From the NCBI RefSeq assembly GCF_028622875.1, contig NZ_CP117709.1, positions 7,691,001-7,755,000 on the forward strand: DNA of 64,000 nt, in the 5' to 3' direction. The notes beneath the pieces were generated by a model. The model was given only the letters and a program-made list of their open reading frames with translations, did no database searches and was not told where the DNA came from. Shown piece after piece: positions 55,777-63,220 of the stretch; the stretch's first letter is position 1, and each line of letters begins with the position of its first letter. The stretch comes from Streptomyces sp. MMBL 11-1 (lineage in GTDB: Bacteria; Actinomycetota; Actinomycetes; Streptomycetales; Streptomycetaceae). The position numbers were made by a program, and so were the translations under genes.

Positions 55777-56834
55777 GGCGCCCACCCGTGGCGCCGCTCT
55801 GCCTGGGCGCGGTGGCCCTGGCGAGCGCGGTCTGCGCGCTCAGCCTCGGCACGCCGTACGTCCCGCCCGCCACGCTCCCGGCCACGCTGGGGGACGACGG
55901 GCTGGCGGGGCTCGTGGTCACCGAACTGCGCCTGCCCCGCATGGTGCTGGCGCTGATCGCCGGGGCCTGTCTGGGCGCGGCGGGCCTCGTCCTCCAGGAG
56001 GCCCTGCGCAACCCGCTGGCCGTGCCCGAGATGCTGGGAGTCTCCTCCGGGGCGGCCCTGGGCGTTGCCGCACCGCTGGTCCTGGCCCTGTCCGTGCCCC
56101 TCGGGCTCCAGCCGTTCCTCGCCCTCGCCGGGGCGGCGTTCGGCGGTCTGCTCACCCTGGTCGCCGCAGGATTCGGACGGAGCCCCTCGGCCGTCCTGCT
56201 GACCGGAGCGGCCGTCGCCGCCGCGCTCCAGGCGGGCCTGCTGGTGCTCATGGTCATGGCCGACCAGCTCGACCTCCAGCTCATCTACCGCTATCTGCTG
56301 GGCAGTCTGTCCGCCCGCACCTGGGACGACGTCACCGGCCTGCTGCCCTGGCTCGTCGTGGCCGTCCCGGCTCTGGTGCTGTGCGTGCCGGTGCTCGGAG
56401 TGCTGCGCCTCGGCGACGACGACGCCCGGGCGCTGGGCGTAAGGGTCGAACGCGCGCGCGTGGCCGCGCTGGGCATCGCCGTCGTTCTGATCGCCCCCGT
56501 CGTCGCGGTCTGCGGGCCGGTGGCCTGGGTCGGCTTCCTCGCCCCCCATCTCGCCCGCCGCCTTCGCCCGGACGGCGGCGCGGCCGGCTGGCTCGTCCGG
56601 TCCGCCGTGTGCGGCGCGATCGTCGTGCTGTGCGCCGATCAGCCGGCCCGGCTGGCGCTCGCCCCGGTCGAGACGCCTGTCGGCGCCTGGACCGCCCTGG
56701 TCGGGGTGCCGGTCGGGGTCGTTCTGCTCAAGCGCGGCGGCCGGCCCGCCCGGGACCGGGGGCCCGTGGCCCCGCCCGCCCCGGGGGCCCTGTCGGACCT
56801 CGCCGCTCCCGTCCTGCGGAAGGCGGAACGATGA
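55773..56834 (+). CDS. FecCD-type ABC permease 1
   Basis: A 353-residue permease with about nine hydrophobic segments. LRLPRMVLALIAGACLGAAGLVLQ, NPLAVPEMLGVSSGAALG and GPVAWVGFLAPHLARRL are the BtuC/FecCD hallmarks. Its GTG overlaps the binding-protein stop and its end overlaps permease 2 (ATGA). Likely one half of a heterodimeric importer. Confidence 0.9.
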   Translation: MRRPPVAPLCLGAVALASAVCALSLGTPYVPPATLPATLGDDGLAGLVVTELRLPRMVLALIAGACLGAAGLVLQEALRNPLAVPEMLGVSSGAALGVAAPLVLALSVPLGLQPFLALAGAAFGGLLTLVAAGFGRSPSAVLLTGAAVAAALQAGLLVLMVMADQLDLQLIYRYLLGSLSARTWDDVTGLLPWLVVAVPALVLCVPVLGVLRLGDDDARALGVRVERARVAALGIAVVLIAPVVAVCGPVAWVGFLAPHLARRLRPDGGAAGWLVRSAVCGAIVVLCADQPARLALAPVETPVGAWTALVGVPVGVVLLKRGGRPARDRGPVAPPAPGALSDLAAPVLRKAER

Positions 56835-57889
56835 CGCTCATCGACACCGTGCCCGGACCGGCCCGTCGGGCCCTGCGCGCGCCGGGGGTCCGGCTGGGCG
56901 GCCTGGCACTGCTCGTCGCCGCGGTGGCCTGCGCCGACCTGTTCGCCGGCCGGGGTGTCACCCCCGAAGGCGTACGGACCGTGCTGCTCGGGGGCGGCGA
57001 CGACCCGACCGCCGAGCACATCGTGCTCCAACTGCGGCTGCCCCGGCTGCTGGTGGCGCTGGTCGCCGGAGCCTGCCTCGGGGTGGCCGGGCTCGTGCTC
57101 CAGTCGGCCCTGCGCAATCCGCTGGCCGGGCCCGAGGTCACCGGGGTCACTCCCGGCGCGGTGCTCGGCGCGGTCGCCGCGACCGGCCTCGGCCTCGCGG
57201 GCTGGGAATCCCCCACCGCCGTGGTCGTGGCCGCCTGCCTCGGCGGCTTCGCCGGAGCGGGGCTGCTGTGGCTGCTCGCCGGGCGGGACCGCGGCGACCC
57301 GGAACAGACCGCGGTCTACGGGGTCCTCGTCTCGGCGGTGCTCGCCGGGCTCACCGCGGTCGTCCTCCTGGTGGCACCCGGCGAACTCGGCAGCGTCGTC
57401 CAGTGGTTGATCGGTTCCACCGAGGGCCGGGTGTGGCAGCACTGGAATCTGCTCTGGCCGTGGGCCGCCTTCTGGGGCGCGGCGGCCTGGCTGCTCGCCG
57501 GGCCGCTGACCCTGTTGCGCTGCGGCGACGAACAGGCCTCCGCCGCGGGCCTGGCCACCGGCCGGGGCCGGGGCGCGGCGCTCGTCTGCGCCGTGGCGCT
57601 GACGGCCGGCGCCGTGTCGGCCGTGGGAGCGCTCGGCTTCGTGGGGCTGCTGGTGCCCCATCTGGCGCTGGCCGTCTTCGGGGCCGACCTGCGCATCACC
57701 CTTCCGGGTGCCGCGCTGCTCGGCGGGGCGGTGGTGTGCGGGGCGGACGCCGCTGCCCAAGTGCTGTCCCGGCTGCTGGCCACCGCGCTCGACGCGGACC
57801 GGCTGACCCTTCCGGTCGGAGCCCTGACCACGTTTGTCGGGGCGACGCTGCTGATGGTCGTGGCGCGGCGACGGGCGGACGAGCGATGA
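56831..57889 (+). CDS. FecCD-type ABC permease 2
   Basis: A 352-residue permease with the same signature: LRLPRLLVALVAGACLGVAGLVLQ, NPLAGPEVTGVTPGAVLG and ALGFVGLLVPHLAL. Resembles permease 1 and forms the other half of the channel. The stop overlaps the ATG of a small GI-repeat frame. Confidence 0.9.
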   Translation: MTLIDTVPGPARRALRAPGVRLGGLALLVAAVACADLFAGRGVTPEGVRTVLLGGGDDPTAEHIVLQLRLPRLLVALVAGACLGVAGLVLQSALRNPLAGPEVTGVTPGAVLGAVAATGLGLAGWESPTAVVVAACLGGFAGAGLLWLLAGRDRGDPEQTAVYGVLVSAVLAGLTAVVLLVAPGELGSVVQWLIGSTEGRVWQHWNLLWPWAAFWGAAAWLLAGPLTLLRCGDEQASAAGLATGRGRGAALVCAVALTAGAVSAVGALGFVGLLVPHLALAVFGADLRITLPGAALLGGAVVCGADAAAQVLSRLLATALDADRLTLPVGALTTFVGATLLMVVARRRADER

Positions 57890-58017
57890 CGGAGAGCGGT
57901 ACGCGGACGGGACACGTCGGCATCGGCATCGGCACCGACGTCGGCACCGGCATCGGCATCGACGTTGACGGAAGTGGAGGACAGCGGATGAGGAGGGTGG
58001 CATGCCGGAAGGCCTGA
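57886..58017 (+). repeat. Hexamer-repeat spacer with a possible 43-residue frame
   Basis: Repeats of GGCATC and GGCACC (57918-57962) lie between permease 2 and the ATPase gene. The same DNA carries a frame starting at an ATGA overlap with the permease stop, encoding MTESGTRTGHVGIGIGTDVG and ending ACRKA; it runs 16 bases into the ATPase gene. Whether it is translated is unclear; it may simply keep translation coupled. Confidence 0.4.
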
Positions 58018-58907
58018 CCGGACAAGTGGAATCGAGCCCGGCGGAGGCGGCCGGGCCGGAAGCGGAACCGTACGTCATGCCCGGCCCGGAGGTCGTCCGG
58101 GCGGAGGGGCTGGCCTTCGGCTACCCCGGACGGATGGTTCTGCGCGGGGTGGACCTGAGTGTCCGGGCCGGCGAGCTGGTCGCCCTGATCGGGCTGAACG
58201 GCTGCGGCAAGAGCACCTTCCTCAAGCTGGCCGCCGGGCTGCTCGCCCCGAGCGGCGGGCGCGTCCTGCTCGGGGGCGACGACGTGGCGCGGCTGCCCCG
58301 CCGCACCGCCGCCCGGCGCGTCGCCCTGCTCCATCAGTCGGCGCCCGCCGTACCGGGACTGACCGTGCGGCAGCTGGTGCGCCAGGGGCGCTATGCCGCC
58401 CGGGGGCCGCTCGGGATGCTGCGGGAGGGCGACGACGAGGTGACCTCGCGGGCGCTCGCGGACGTCGGCGTCACCGCCTGGGCCGACCGGCCCGTGGACG
58501 CGCTGTCCGGAGGCGAACGCCAGCGGGTCCGGCTGGCCATGGCGCTGGCCCAGGACGCCCGCGTGCTCTTCCTCGACGAGCCGACCACCTATCTCGATCT
58601 CCGGCACCAGCTGGAGGTGCTCCAGACGGTCGTACGGCTGCGCGCGGAACGCCGTCTGACGGTGGTGATGGTGCTGCACGACCTCAACCACGCCGCGCGG
58701 TTCGCCGATCGGATCGTCGCCCTGCGTGAGGGGCGCGTCGCCGCCGACGGGCCTCCGGCCGAGGTGGTCACCCGGCGTCTGCTGGCCGAAGTCCTCGGCG
58801 TGGAGGGCCGGGTGGGGATCGACAGCGAGGGCGGCTGGCCGGTCTGTTACCCAGATCACCCTCTCGACCCGCTCCAGCTATTGCGGAATGAAAATCATAT
58901 TCATTAG
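58002..58907 (+). CDS. ABC transporter ATPase (FecE/FhuC-type) of the metallophore importer
   Basis: A 301-residue ATPase: LIGLNGCGKSTFLKLA (Walker A), DALSGGERQRVRLAMA (signature), RVLFLDEPTTYLDLRHQ (Walker B) and VLHDLNHAA (H-loop). GAGGAGG precedes the ATG. The last codons, encoding NENHIH and the stop, lie inside the next Zur-like operator. Confidence 0.92.
   Translation: MPEGLTGQVESSPAEAAGPEAEPYVMPGPEVVRAEGLAFGYPGRMVLRGVDLSVRAGELVALIGLNGCGKSTFLKLAAGLLAPSGGRVLLGGDDVARLPRRTAARRVALLHQSAPAVPGLTVRQLVRQGRYAARGPLGMLREGDDEVTSRALADVGVTAWADRPVDALSGGERQRVRLAMALAQDARVLFLDEPTTYLDLRHQLEVLQTVVRLRAERRLTVVMVLHDLNHAARFADRIVALREGRVAADGPPAEVVTRRLLAEVLGVEGRVGIDSEGGWPVCYPDHPLDPLQLLRNENHIH
58883..58903 (+). 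promoter_or_regulatory. Zur-like operator overlapping the ATPase 3' end, before the RiPP precursor
   Basis: GCGGAATGAAAATCATATTCA with core ATGAAAATCAT (58888-58898), extended as AATGAAAATCATATTCATT. It overlaps the ATPase stop codon and lies 75 bases before the precursor ATG. An internal promoter for the precursor under zinc control is inferred. Confidence 0.82.
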
Positions 58908-58977
58908 TGTCTGTGCTGCGGCACGCACCGACGCCGCGAACGACACTCATCCGAACGACCGAATGGAGACTCAACTC

Positions 58978-59112
58978 ATGGAGCAGAACAAGGTGTTCAG
59001 CCCGATCGCCGACCAGGGCCAGCTCGCTCACCTCTCCGCCACCCACTCGAACGCCCTCGTCGAGAACCCCTTCGACGACGCCGTCGAGGCCGACGCCCCG
59101 GCCGAGAAGTAA
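58978..59112 (+). CDS. Candidate RiPP precursor peptide, 44 residues
   Basis: A small gene with GGAG eight or so bases before its ATG; an in-frame ATG at 58963 would add METQL. The peptide starts MEQNKVFSPIADQGQLAHL, continues with SATHSNALVENPFDD and ends in an acidic, Ala-rich tail (AVEADAPAEK). It has no Cys; Ser8, Ser20, Thr22 and Ser24 are the only heterocyclisable residues, and His18/His23 sit beside them. It is followed by a terminator-like hairpin and then ocin-ThiF-like, peptidase, YcaO and SagB genes, the standard layout of an azole-modified peptide locus. Precursor identity is an inference from position, size and company. Confidence 0.75.
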   Translation: MEQNKVFSPIADQGQLAHLSATHSNALVENPFDDAVEADAPAEK

Positions 59113-59118
59113 GCGGCT

Positions 59119-59193
59119 CCTGCCGCTGACGGCAGGTTTCCCGCGTAGCGCGGGGGCGGGCCCGCCCGGTGACCTCCCGGGCGGGCCCGCCCC
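59119..59193 (+). terminator. Attenuating hairpins between precursor and modification genes
   Basis: A small hairpin CCTGCCG/CGGCAGG (59119-59125/59130-59136) followed by TTT, then a perfect 17-bp stem, GGGGCGGGCCCGCCCGG (59153-59169) with its complement at 59177-59193 and a 7-base loop. Such a partial terminator is typical between a RiPP precursor and its enzymes, giving more precursor mRNA than enzyme mRNA. Confidence 0.85.
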
Positions 59194-59239
59194 GTTCAGC
59201 CCCGAACGTCCCTTCCCGCTTCCAGCTCCGGAGGAATCC

Positions 59240-60223
59240 GTGACCCGCAGTCGACTCGCTCCCGGCACCGGGATCGTCACCGTCCCCGGTGGCGCCCCCG
59301 TGCTCCGGACCTCCGGAGGGGAGTTCCTGCGCATCGACACCGGTGGCGTCGCCGGCGAGGACCTGGTGCGTCGGCTGGCGGGGGAGGAGGCGCGGGACGA
59401 GGGCGCCCACGCGGCCGAACTCACCCGACTCGTCGAGGCGTTCGAGCAAGGCGGGCACGCGGTCTCCGCGCCGGCCCGGGCCCCGCTCGAAGGCCGTACC
59501 GTCCATGTCCTCGGCGACCCCGTGCTCACCGTGCCGGTGGCGCGCTGCGCCGGGGCCGAGGGTGCAGAGGTCCACCGGATCACCCCGGACGGCGTGGCGG
59601 AGCTCGCCCGGGCGATCCCGGACCGCGGCGCCGAAGGGCGCGTCGCCGTGGTGTGGTGCCTCGACTCGCCCGTGCCCGAGGGTCTCTGGGACGCGGCGGA
59701 CCGGCTGCCCGGGCGGGGCATCGCCTGGCTGCGCTGCCACCGTGAGGGCGCCCACAGCTGGACCGAACCCCTTGCCGCGGCCCCGGGAGACGTCACCTCC
59801 CGCCACATCCGGCTCCGCAGGCTCGCGGCCACCCCCGCCCACCGTGAACTCGCCGCGTACTGGGCCGGACACCGGACGCCCGACACCGGGCCGCATCCCA
59901 CCGAAGCCTCGGCCGCCCTGATCGCCGCTCTCCTCACCGCCGATCTGATCGCCTGGGCCGAAGCCGAAGCCGAAGCCGAAGCCGAAGCAGGAGTGGCAGC
60001 CGAAGCGGAAGCCGGAGCCGGAGTTGGAGCAGGAGTGGCAGCCGGAGCCGGGGGAGGCCGGGCGACCGTTCTCCCGGTGCGCCGACGGCTGCGCCGCATC
60101 GACCTGCGCGATCTCACCCTCACCGAGCACCCCGTGCTCCCCGTCCCGGACGTCGCGCCTCTGCCCGCCCCGACGCCGGTGCGGGCGCGCACCGGGGCCC
60201 GGACCGCCGAGGCACGCCCGTGA
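59240..60223 (+). CDS. Ocin-ThiF-like / TOMM cyclodehydratase partner protein
   Basis: A 327-residue protein that best fits the RiPP cyclodehydratase C-protein group: an N-terminal ~90 residues of possible leader-binding fold, a Rossmann-like stretch GRTVHVLGDPVLTVPVARC, and a segment RGIAWLRCHREGAHSWTEPL followed by RRLAATPAHRELAAYW, comparable to the GP-xxPGxTxC-R motif of these proteins. The zinc Cys of other family members are not evident. Residues ~240-275 are a low-complexity Glu-Ala then Gly-Ala run from short DNA repeats at 59957-60057. The GTG has GGAGG upstream. It would present the precursor to YcaO. Confidence 0.62.
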   Translation: MTRSRLAPGTGIVTVPGGAPVLRTSGGEFLRIDTGGVAGEDLVRRLAGEEARDEGAHAAELTRLVEAFEQGGHAVSAPARAPLEGRTVHVLGDPVLTVPVARCAGAEGAEVHRITPDGVAELARAIPDRGAEGRVAVVWCLDSPVPEGLWDAADRLPGRGIAWLRCHREGAHSWTEPLAAAPGDVTSRHIRLRRLAATPAHRELAAYWAGHRTPDTGPHPTEASAALIAALLTADLIAWAEAEAEAEAEAGVAAEAEAGAGVGAGVAAGAGGGRATVLPVRRRLRRIDLRDLTLTEHPVLPVPDVAPLPAPTPVRARTGARTAEARP

Positions 60224-61842
60224 ACACCCGTACGGTGGACGTCCCCACGCCGGACGGAGCCGTACTCGCCACCGACGTATGCCTCCCGGACGGAACCCGC
60301 GCTCTCCCCGCCGTCCTGATCAGAACCCCTTACGGGCGCGACGCCCACCGCGCCGAGCTGCGCGGCTGGGCGGCGCACGGTTTCGCCGCCGTCGCCCAGG
60401 ACGTGCGCGGCCGCCACGGCTCACCGGGGGAGTGGCACCCCTACCGGGGCCACGAGAGGACGGACGGCGCGGCCACCGTCGCGTGGATGCGCGCACAGGC
60501 ATGGAGCAACGGGGAGGTCGTCGCCGTCGGCGCTTCCTACGCCGCGCACTGCGCCCTCGTCACCGCACTCGCCACCCCTGACGCCGCCGGGTGCGACGGC
60601 GTCCCCGACGCGGTCATCGCCGCCGTCCCCGCGCTCGGGCTCGCCGAGACGGCACGCGAGCCCGGGGGCCCCGAGCGACTGTGGGCCCGGGCCGGCTGGT
60701 GGGCGGCCCACGGCGACCGTCGCGACTCCGACCCGGACGCGTTGGCCCGCGCCCTGGCGGACGACCCCCGCCTGCTCGAACATCTCCCTGTTGCCCGCCT
60801 CGCCGAGCGGCTGGCCGAGAGCCTGGGACGCGAACTGCCCTCCTGGTCCGGGCTCTGGGCCGCCCGAGGGCGGGGCCGGCTGGCCGCGCTGGGCTCCAAC
60901 TGCCGCCTCCCACTGCTCGCCGTCGGTGGCACCCGTGACCCGTTCGCCGACGACACCGTGGCCCTGTGGCGCGCCTGGGGCGGACCGTCCCGCCTGCTGC
61001 TCGGGCCCTGGGGCCACCGCCTCACCGCCGACCCGGCCGCACCGGCCCGCGCACGCGTCAACCTCGGTGCGCTGTACGTACGGTGGGCCCGCGCGGCGCT
61101 CGCCGGGCGTCTGGAACCGACGCGGCACGGCGTCATCGCCCTCGGCGACAGCGGTCGCTGGCACAGCACCCGGGTGCGAAGCACTCCCCCGCCGGCCCTG
61201 CCCGCCACCCCGCGGGAGGGACCGGAGTGGCGGGCAGGGCCGGCGGGGGAGGACCGGCCTGACCGGCCGGAGGCGGAGTCCCGCTGGGCCTTCGGCTCGC
61301 CCACCGGTCTACGGCTGCTCCACGGAGCCGAGTTCAGCGCCGACCCGGACCGCCCCGTACGCTCCGACGACCTCGCCGTCCCGGCCGGCGGCGACCGCGC
61401 CGACCGCTGTCTGCTCCTCTCGCCGCCGCTGCCCGGCCCGCTCGACCTGGCGGGAGCCGCCGTCGCCCGGATCAACGTCACGGCCGACGCGCCCTGTGCC
61501 GACTGGGCCGTACGCCTGACCGCTCTCGACCCGTCCGGCCACGCGGACCCGCTCGCCTTCGGCATCGTCCGGCGCACCGACCCGCCAGGTGAGGCCGCCG
61601 ACATCACCGTGCCGCTCGGCACGCTGGGCCGCCGGCTGCCCGCCGGGACCCGGTTGCGCGCGGAGATCGCCGGACACCACTTTCCCGCCCACGCCCGGAA
61701 CCCGCACACCGGGGAGGACCCGGTCACCGCCACCCGGCTCGCCCCGTCCCGCCGCACCGTGAACCCCCGGGGCAGCGTCCTCCACCTGCCCGTCGTCGCC
61801 CGACGCCGCTACGTCGAGCCCGCACCGGAGATATGCCGTTGA
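60220..61842 (+). CDS. CocE/NonD (peptidase S15)-family hydrolase
   Basis: A 540-residue alpha/beta hydrolase: LIRTPYGRDAHRAEL, FAAVAQDVRGRHGSPGEWHPYRGHE, then VVAVGASYAAHC with the nucleophile Ser, GTRDPFADD with the Asp and GPWGHRLTADP with the His. The C-terminal jelly-roll typical of X-Pro dipeptidyl peptidase/cocaine-esterase enzymes follows. The start overlaps the previous stop. In this context leader or tail removal from the modified peptide is plausible, though S15 enzymes also act as esterases. Confidence 0.85.
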   Translation: MNTRTVDVPTPDGAVLATDVCLPDGTRALPAVLIRTPYGRDAHRAELRGWAAHGFAAVAQDVRGRHGSPGEWHPYRGHERTDGAATVAWMRAQAWSNGEVVAVGASYAAHCALVTALATPDAAGCDGVPDAVIAAVPALGLAETAREPGGPERLWARAGWWAAHGDRRDSDPDALARALADDPRLLEHLPVARLAERLAESLGRELPSWSGLWAARGRGRLAALGSNCRLPLLAVGGTRDPFADDTVALWRAWGGPSRLLLGPWGHRLTADPAAPARARVNLGALYVRWARAALAGRLEPTRHGVIALGDSGRWHSTRVRSTPPPALPATPREGPEWRAGPAGEDRPDRPEAESRWAFGSPTGLRLLHGAEFSADPDRPVRSDDLAVPAGGDRADRCLLLSPPLPGPLDLAGAAVARINVTADAPCADWAVRLTALDPSGHADPLAFGIVRRTDPPGEAADITVPLGTLGRRLPAGTRLRAEIAGHHFPAHARNPHTGEDPVTATRLAPSRRTVNPRGSVLHLPVVARRRYVEPAPEICR

Positions 61843-63206
61843 CCAGCGTCCTGCCCATCGAAGCACTCGTCGATCCCGTCAGCGGGATCATCCGTGACGT
61901 CGCGCCCGTCGAGCACCCCGCCGGTGCGCCGCCCCGCTACACCGCGATGACCGCCGACGTCGCCGACGCCCGCCGCCTCGGCGCCTGGCCCGCCGACCGC
62001 GTCTCGCTCGGCACCACGTTCGGCGACCCCCGGGGCGCGTGGATCGCAGCGGTGGCCGAGGCCGTCGAGCGCTACTGCGGCAACCGTCTCCCGCCGCCCG
62101 GCCACGCCCAGGCGCCGCGTCGGGCCACCGCCGCCGAACTGACCGCCGAGGGCCACCGGGTCTACGGGCCGGGCGCTCTGCCGGCCTACGCCCCCTGGCA
62201 GTTGGTCCGGCCGCGATTCCCGTACGCCGAACTCACCCCCGACACACCGGCGCTGTGGACCCGGGCCGCCGAGGGCGGTCGCCCCTGCTGGGCCCCCGTC
62301 GCGCTGACCCACCTCAACTGGCGGCAGGGCGAACTGCGTTCGCTGCCCCGTACCCACCACCTCAACTACGCGGGCATCGCCACCGGGCAGGGCCTCGACG
62401 ACGCCGTCGAGCGCGGGCTCCTCGAAGTCGTGGAGCGGGACGCCCTGGAGCTGTGGTGGCACCTGGACGGGCCCACCCGGGGCATCGACCCGGCGACCGT
62501 CCCCGGGCTCACCGAGGACCTGGCCGGCTGCGGGCTCGACGTGCACATCGTGGAGATGCCCTCCGAGTTCGCCCCCTGCGTGGCGGCCCTCGTGCACGAC
62601 CCCGGACGCGGCATCCACGCGGCCGGGTTCGCCTGCCGGTACGACCCGGCGGAGGCGGCCCGCAAGGCCGTGCTGGAGGCCGTGCACACCTGGGTGTTCA
62701 CCCAGGGCGCGGTGGACGCCGACGGCTGGGTGTACCGGGCGGTCGAAGCCGGGATGCTCGCCCGCGGCCTCTACCTCGACCACCGCGCCGACCGGCGCTA
62801 TCTCGACGACTGCGGGCCCGAGTTCGCCGCCGTCCGGGACCTCGGGGCCCATGTCCAGGTCTGGCTGGACGACCGGATGGCCCCGCTCGCCCGCCGCTTC
62901 ACCGAACCCGCCCTCGGCACGGTCCCGGTCACCGCGATCGATCCCGGCAGCCGTACCGCGCTCGACGCGGCGCTCGCCGCCGGGGGGCACCGGGTGATCA
63001 CCGCGGACCTCACCACGGAGGACGTCGCCGAGACACCACTGCGCGTCGCCCGCGTGCTGGTCTCCGGACTGATCCCCAACGCACCGGCGGCCTTCGGCTA
63101 CTTCGGCTGCCCGCGGTTCGCGGACGCCGCGCTCGCACGGGGCTGGCGCACCCGACCGCCCACCGCGCCGGGGGACTTCACCCTGGCCCCGCCCCCGCAC
63201 ATGTGA
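61833..63206 (+). CDS. YcaO cyclodehydratase (azoline-forming, D-protein)
   Basis: A 457-residue YcaO-domain protein. RGAWIAAVAEAVERYCG, DDAVERGLLEVVERDALELWW and AEAARKAVLEAVHTWVF hold the conserved Glu residues that bind Mg-ATP, and the C terminus ends in a Pro-rich tail (LAPPPHM) like the PxPxP end of azoline-forming YcaO enzymes. It uses ATP to cyclise Ser, Thr or Cys onto the preceding carbonyl, or to form related backbone changes. ATG 61833 overlaps the previous gene by 10 bases; TTG 61839 with better GGAG spacing is an alternative. Confidence 0.92.
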   Translation: MPLTSVLPIEALVDPVSGIIRDVAPVEHPAGAPPRYTAMTADVADARRLGAWPADRVSLGTTFGDPRGAWIAAVAEAVERYCGNRLPPPGHAQAPRRATAAELTAEGHRVYGPGALPAYAPWQLVRPRFPYAELTPDTPALWTRAAEGGRPCWAPVALTHLNWRQGELRSLPRTHHLNYAGIATGQGLDDAVERGLLEVVERDALELWWHLDGPTRGIDPATVPGLTEDLAGCGLDVHIVEMPSEFAPCVAALVHDPGRGIHAAGFACRYDPAEAARKAVLEAVHTWVFTQGAVDADGWVYRAVEAGMLARGLYLDHRADRRYLDDCGPEFAAVRDLGAHVQVWLDDRMAPLARRFTEPALGTVPVTAIDPGSRTALDAALAAGGHRVITADLTTEDVAETPLRVARVLVSGLIPNAPAAFGYFGCPRFADAALARGWRTRPPTAPGDFTLAPPPHM

Positions 63207-63220
63207 AGGAGCGCGCCGCC

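Noticed and set aside
58963..58977. Longer precursor start at ATG 58963
   Set aside because: No ribosome site precedes it, and the GGAG it contains is well spaced for the ATG at 58978; kept only as an alternative.
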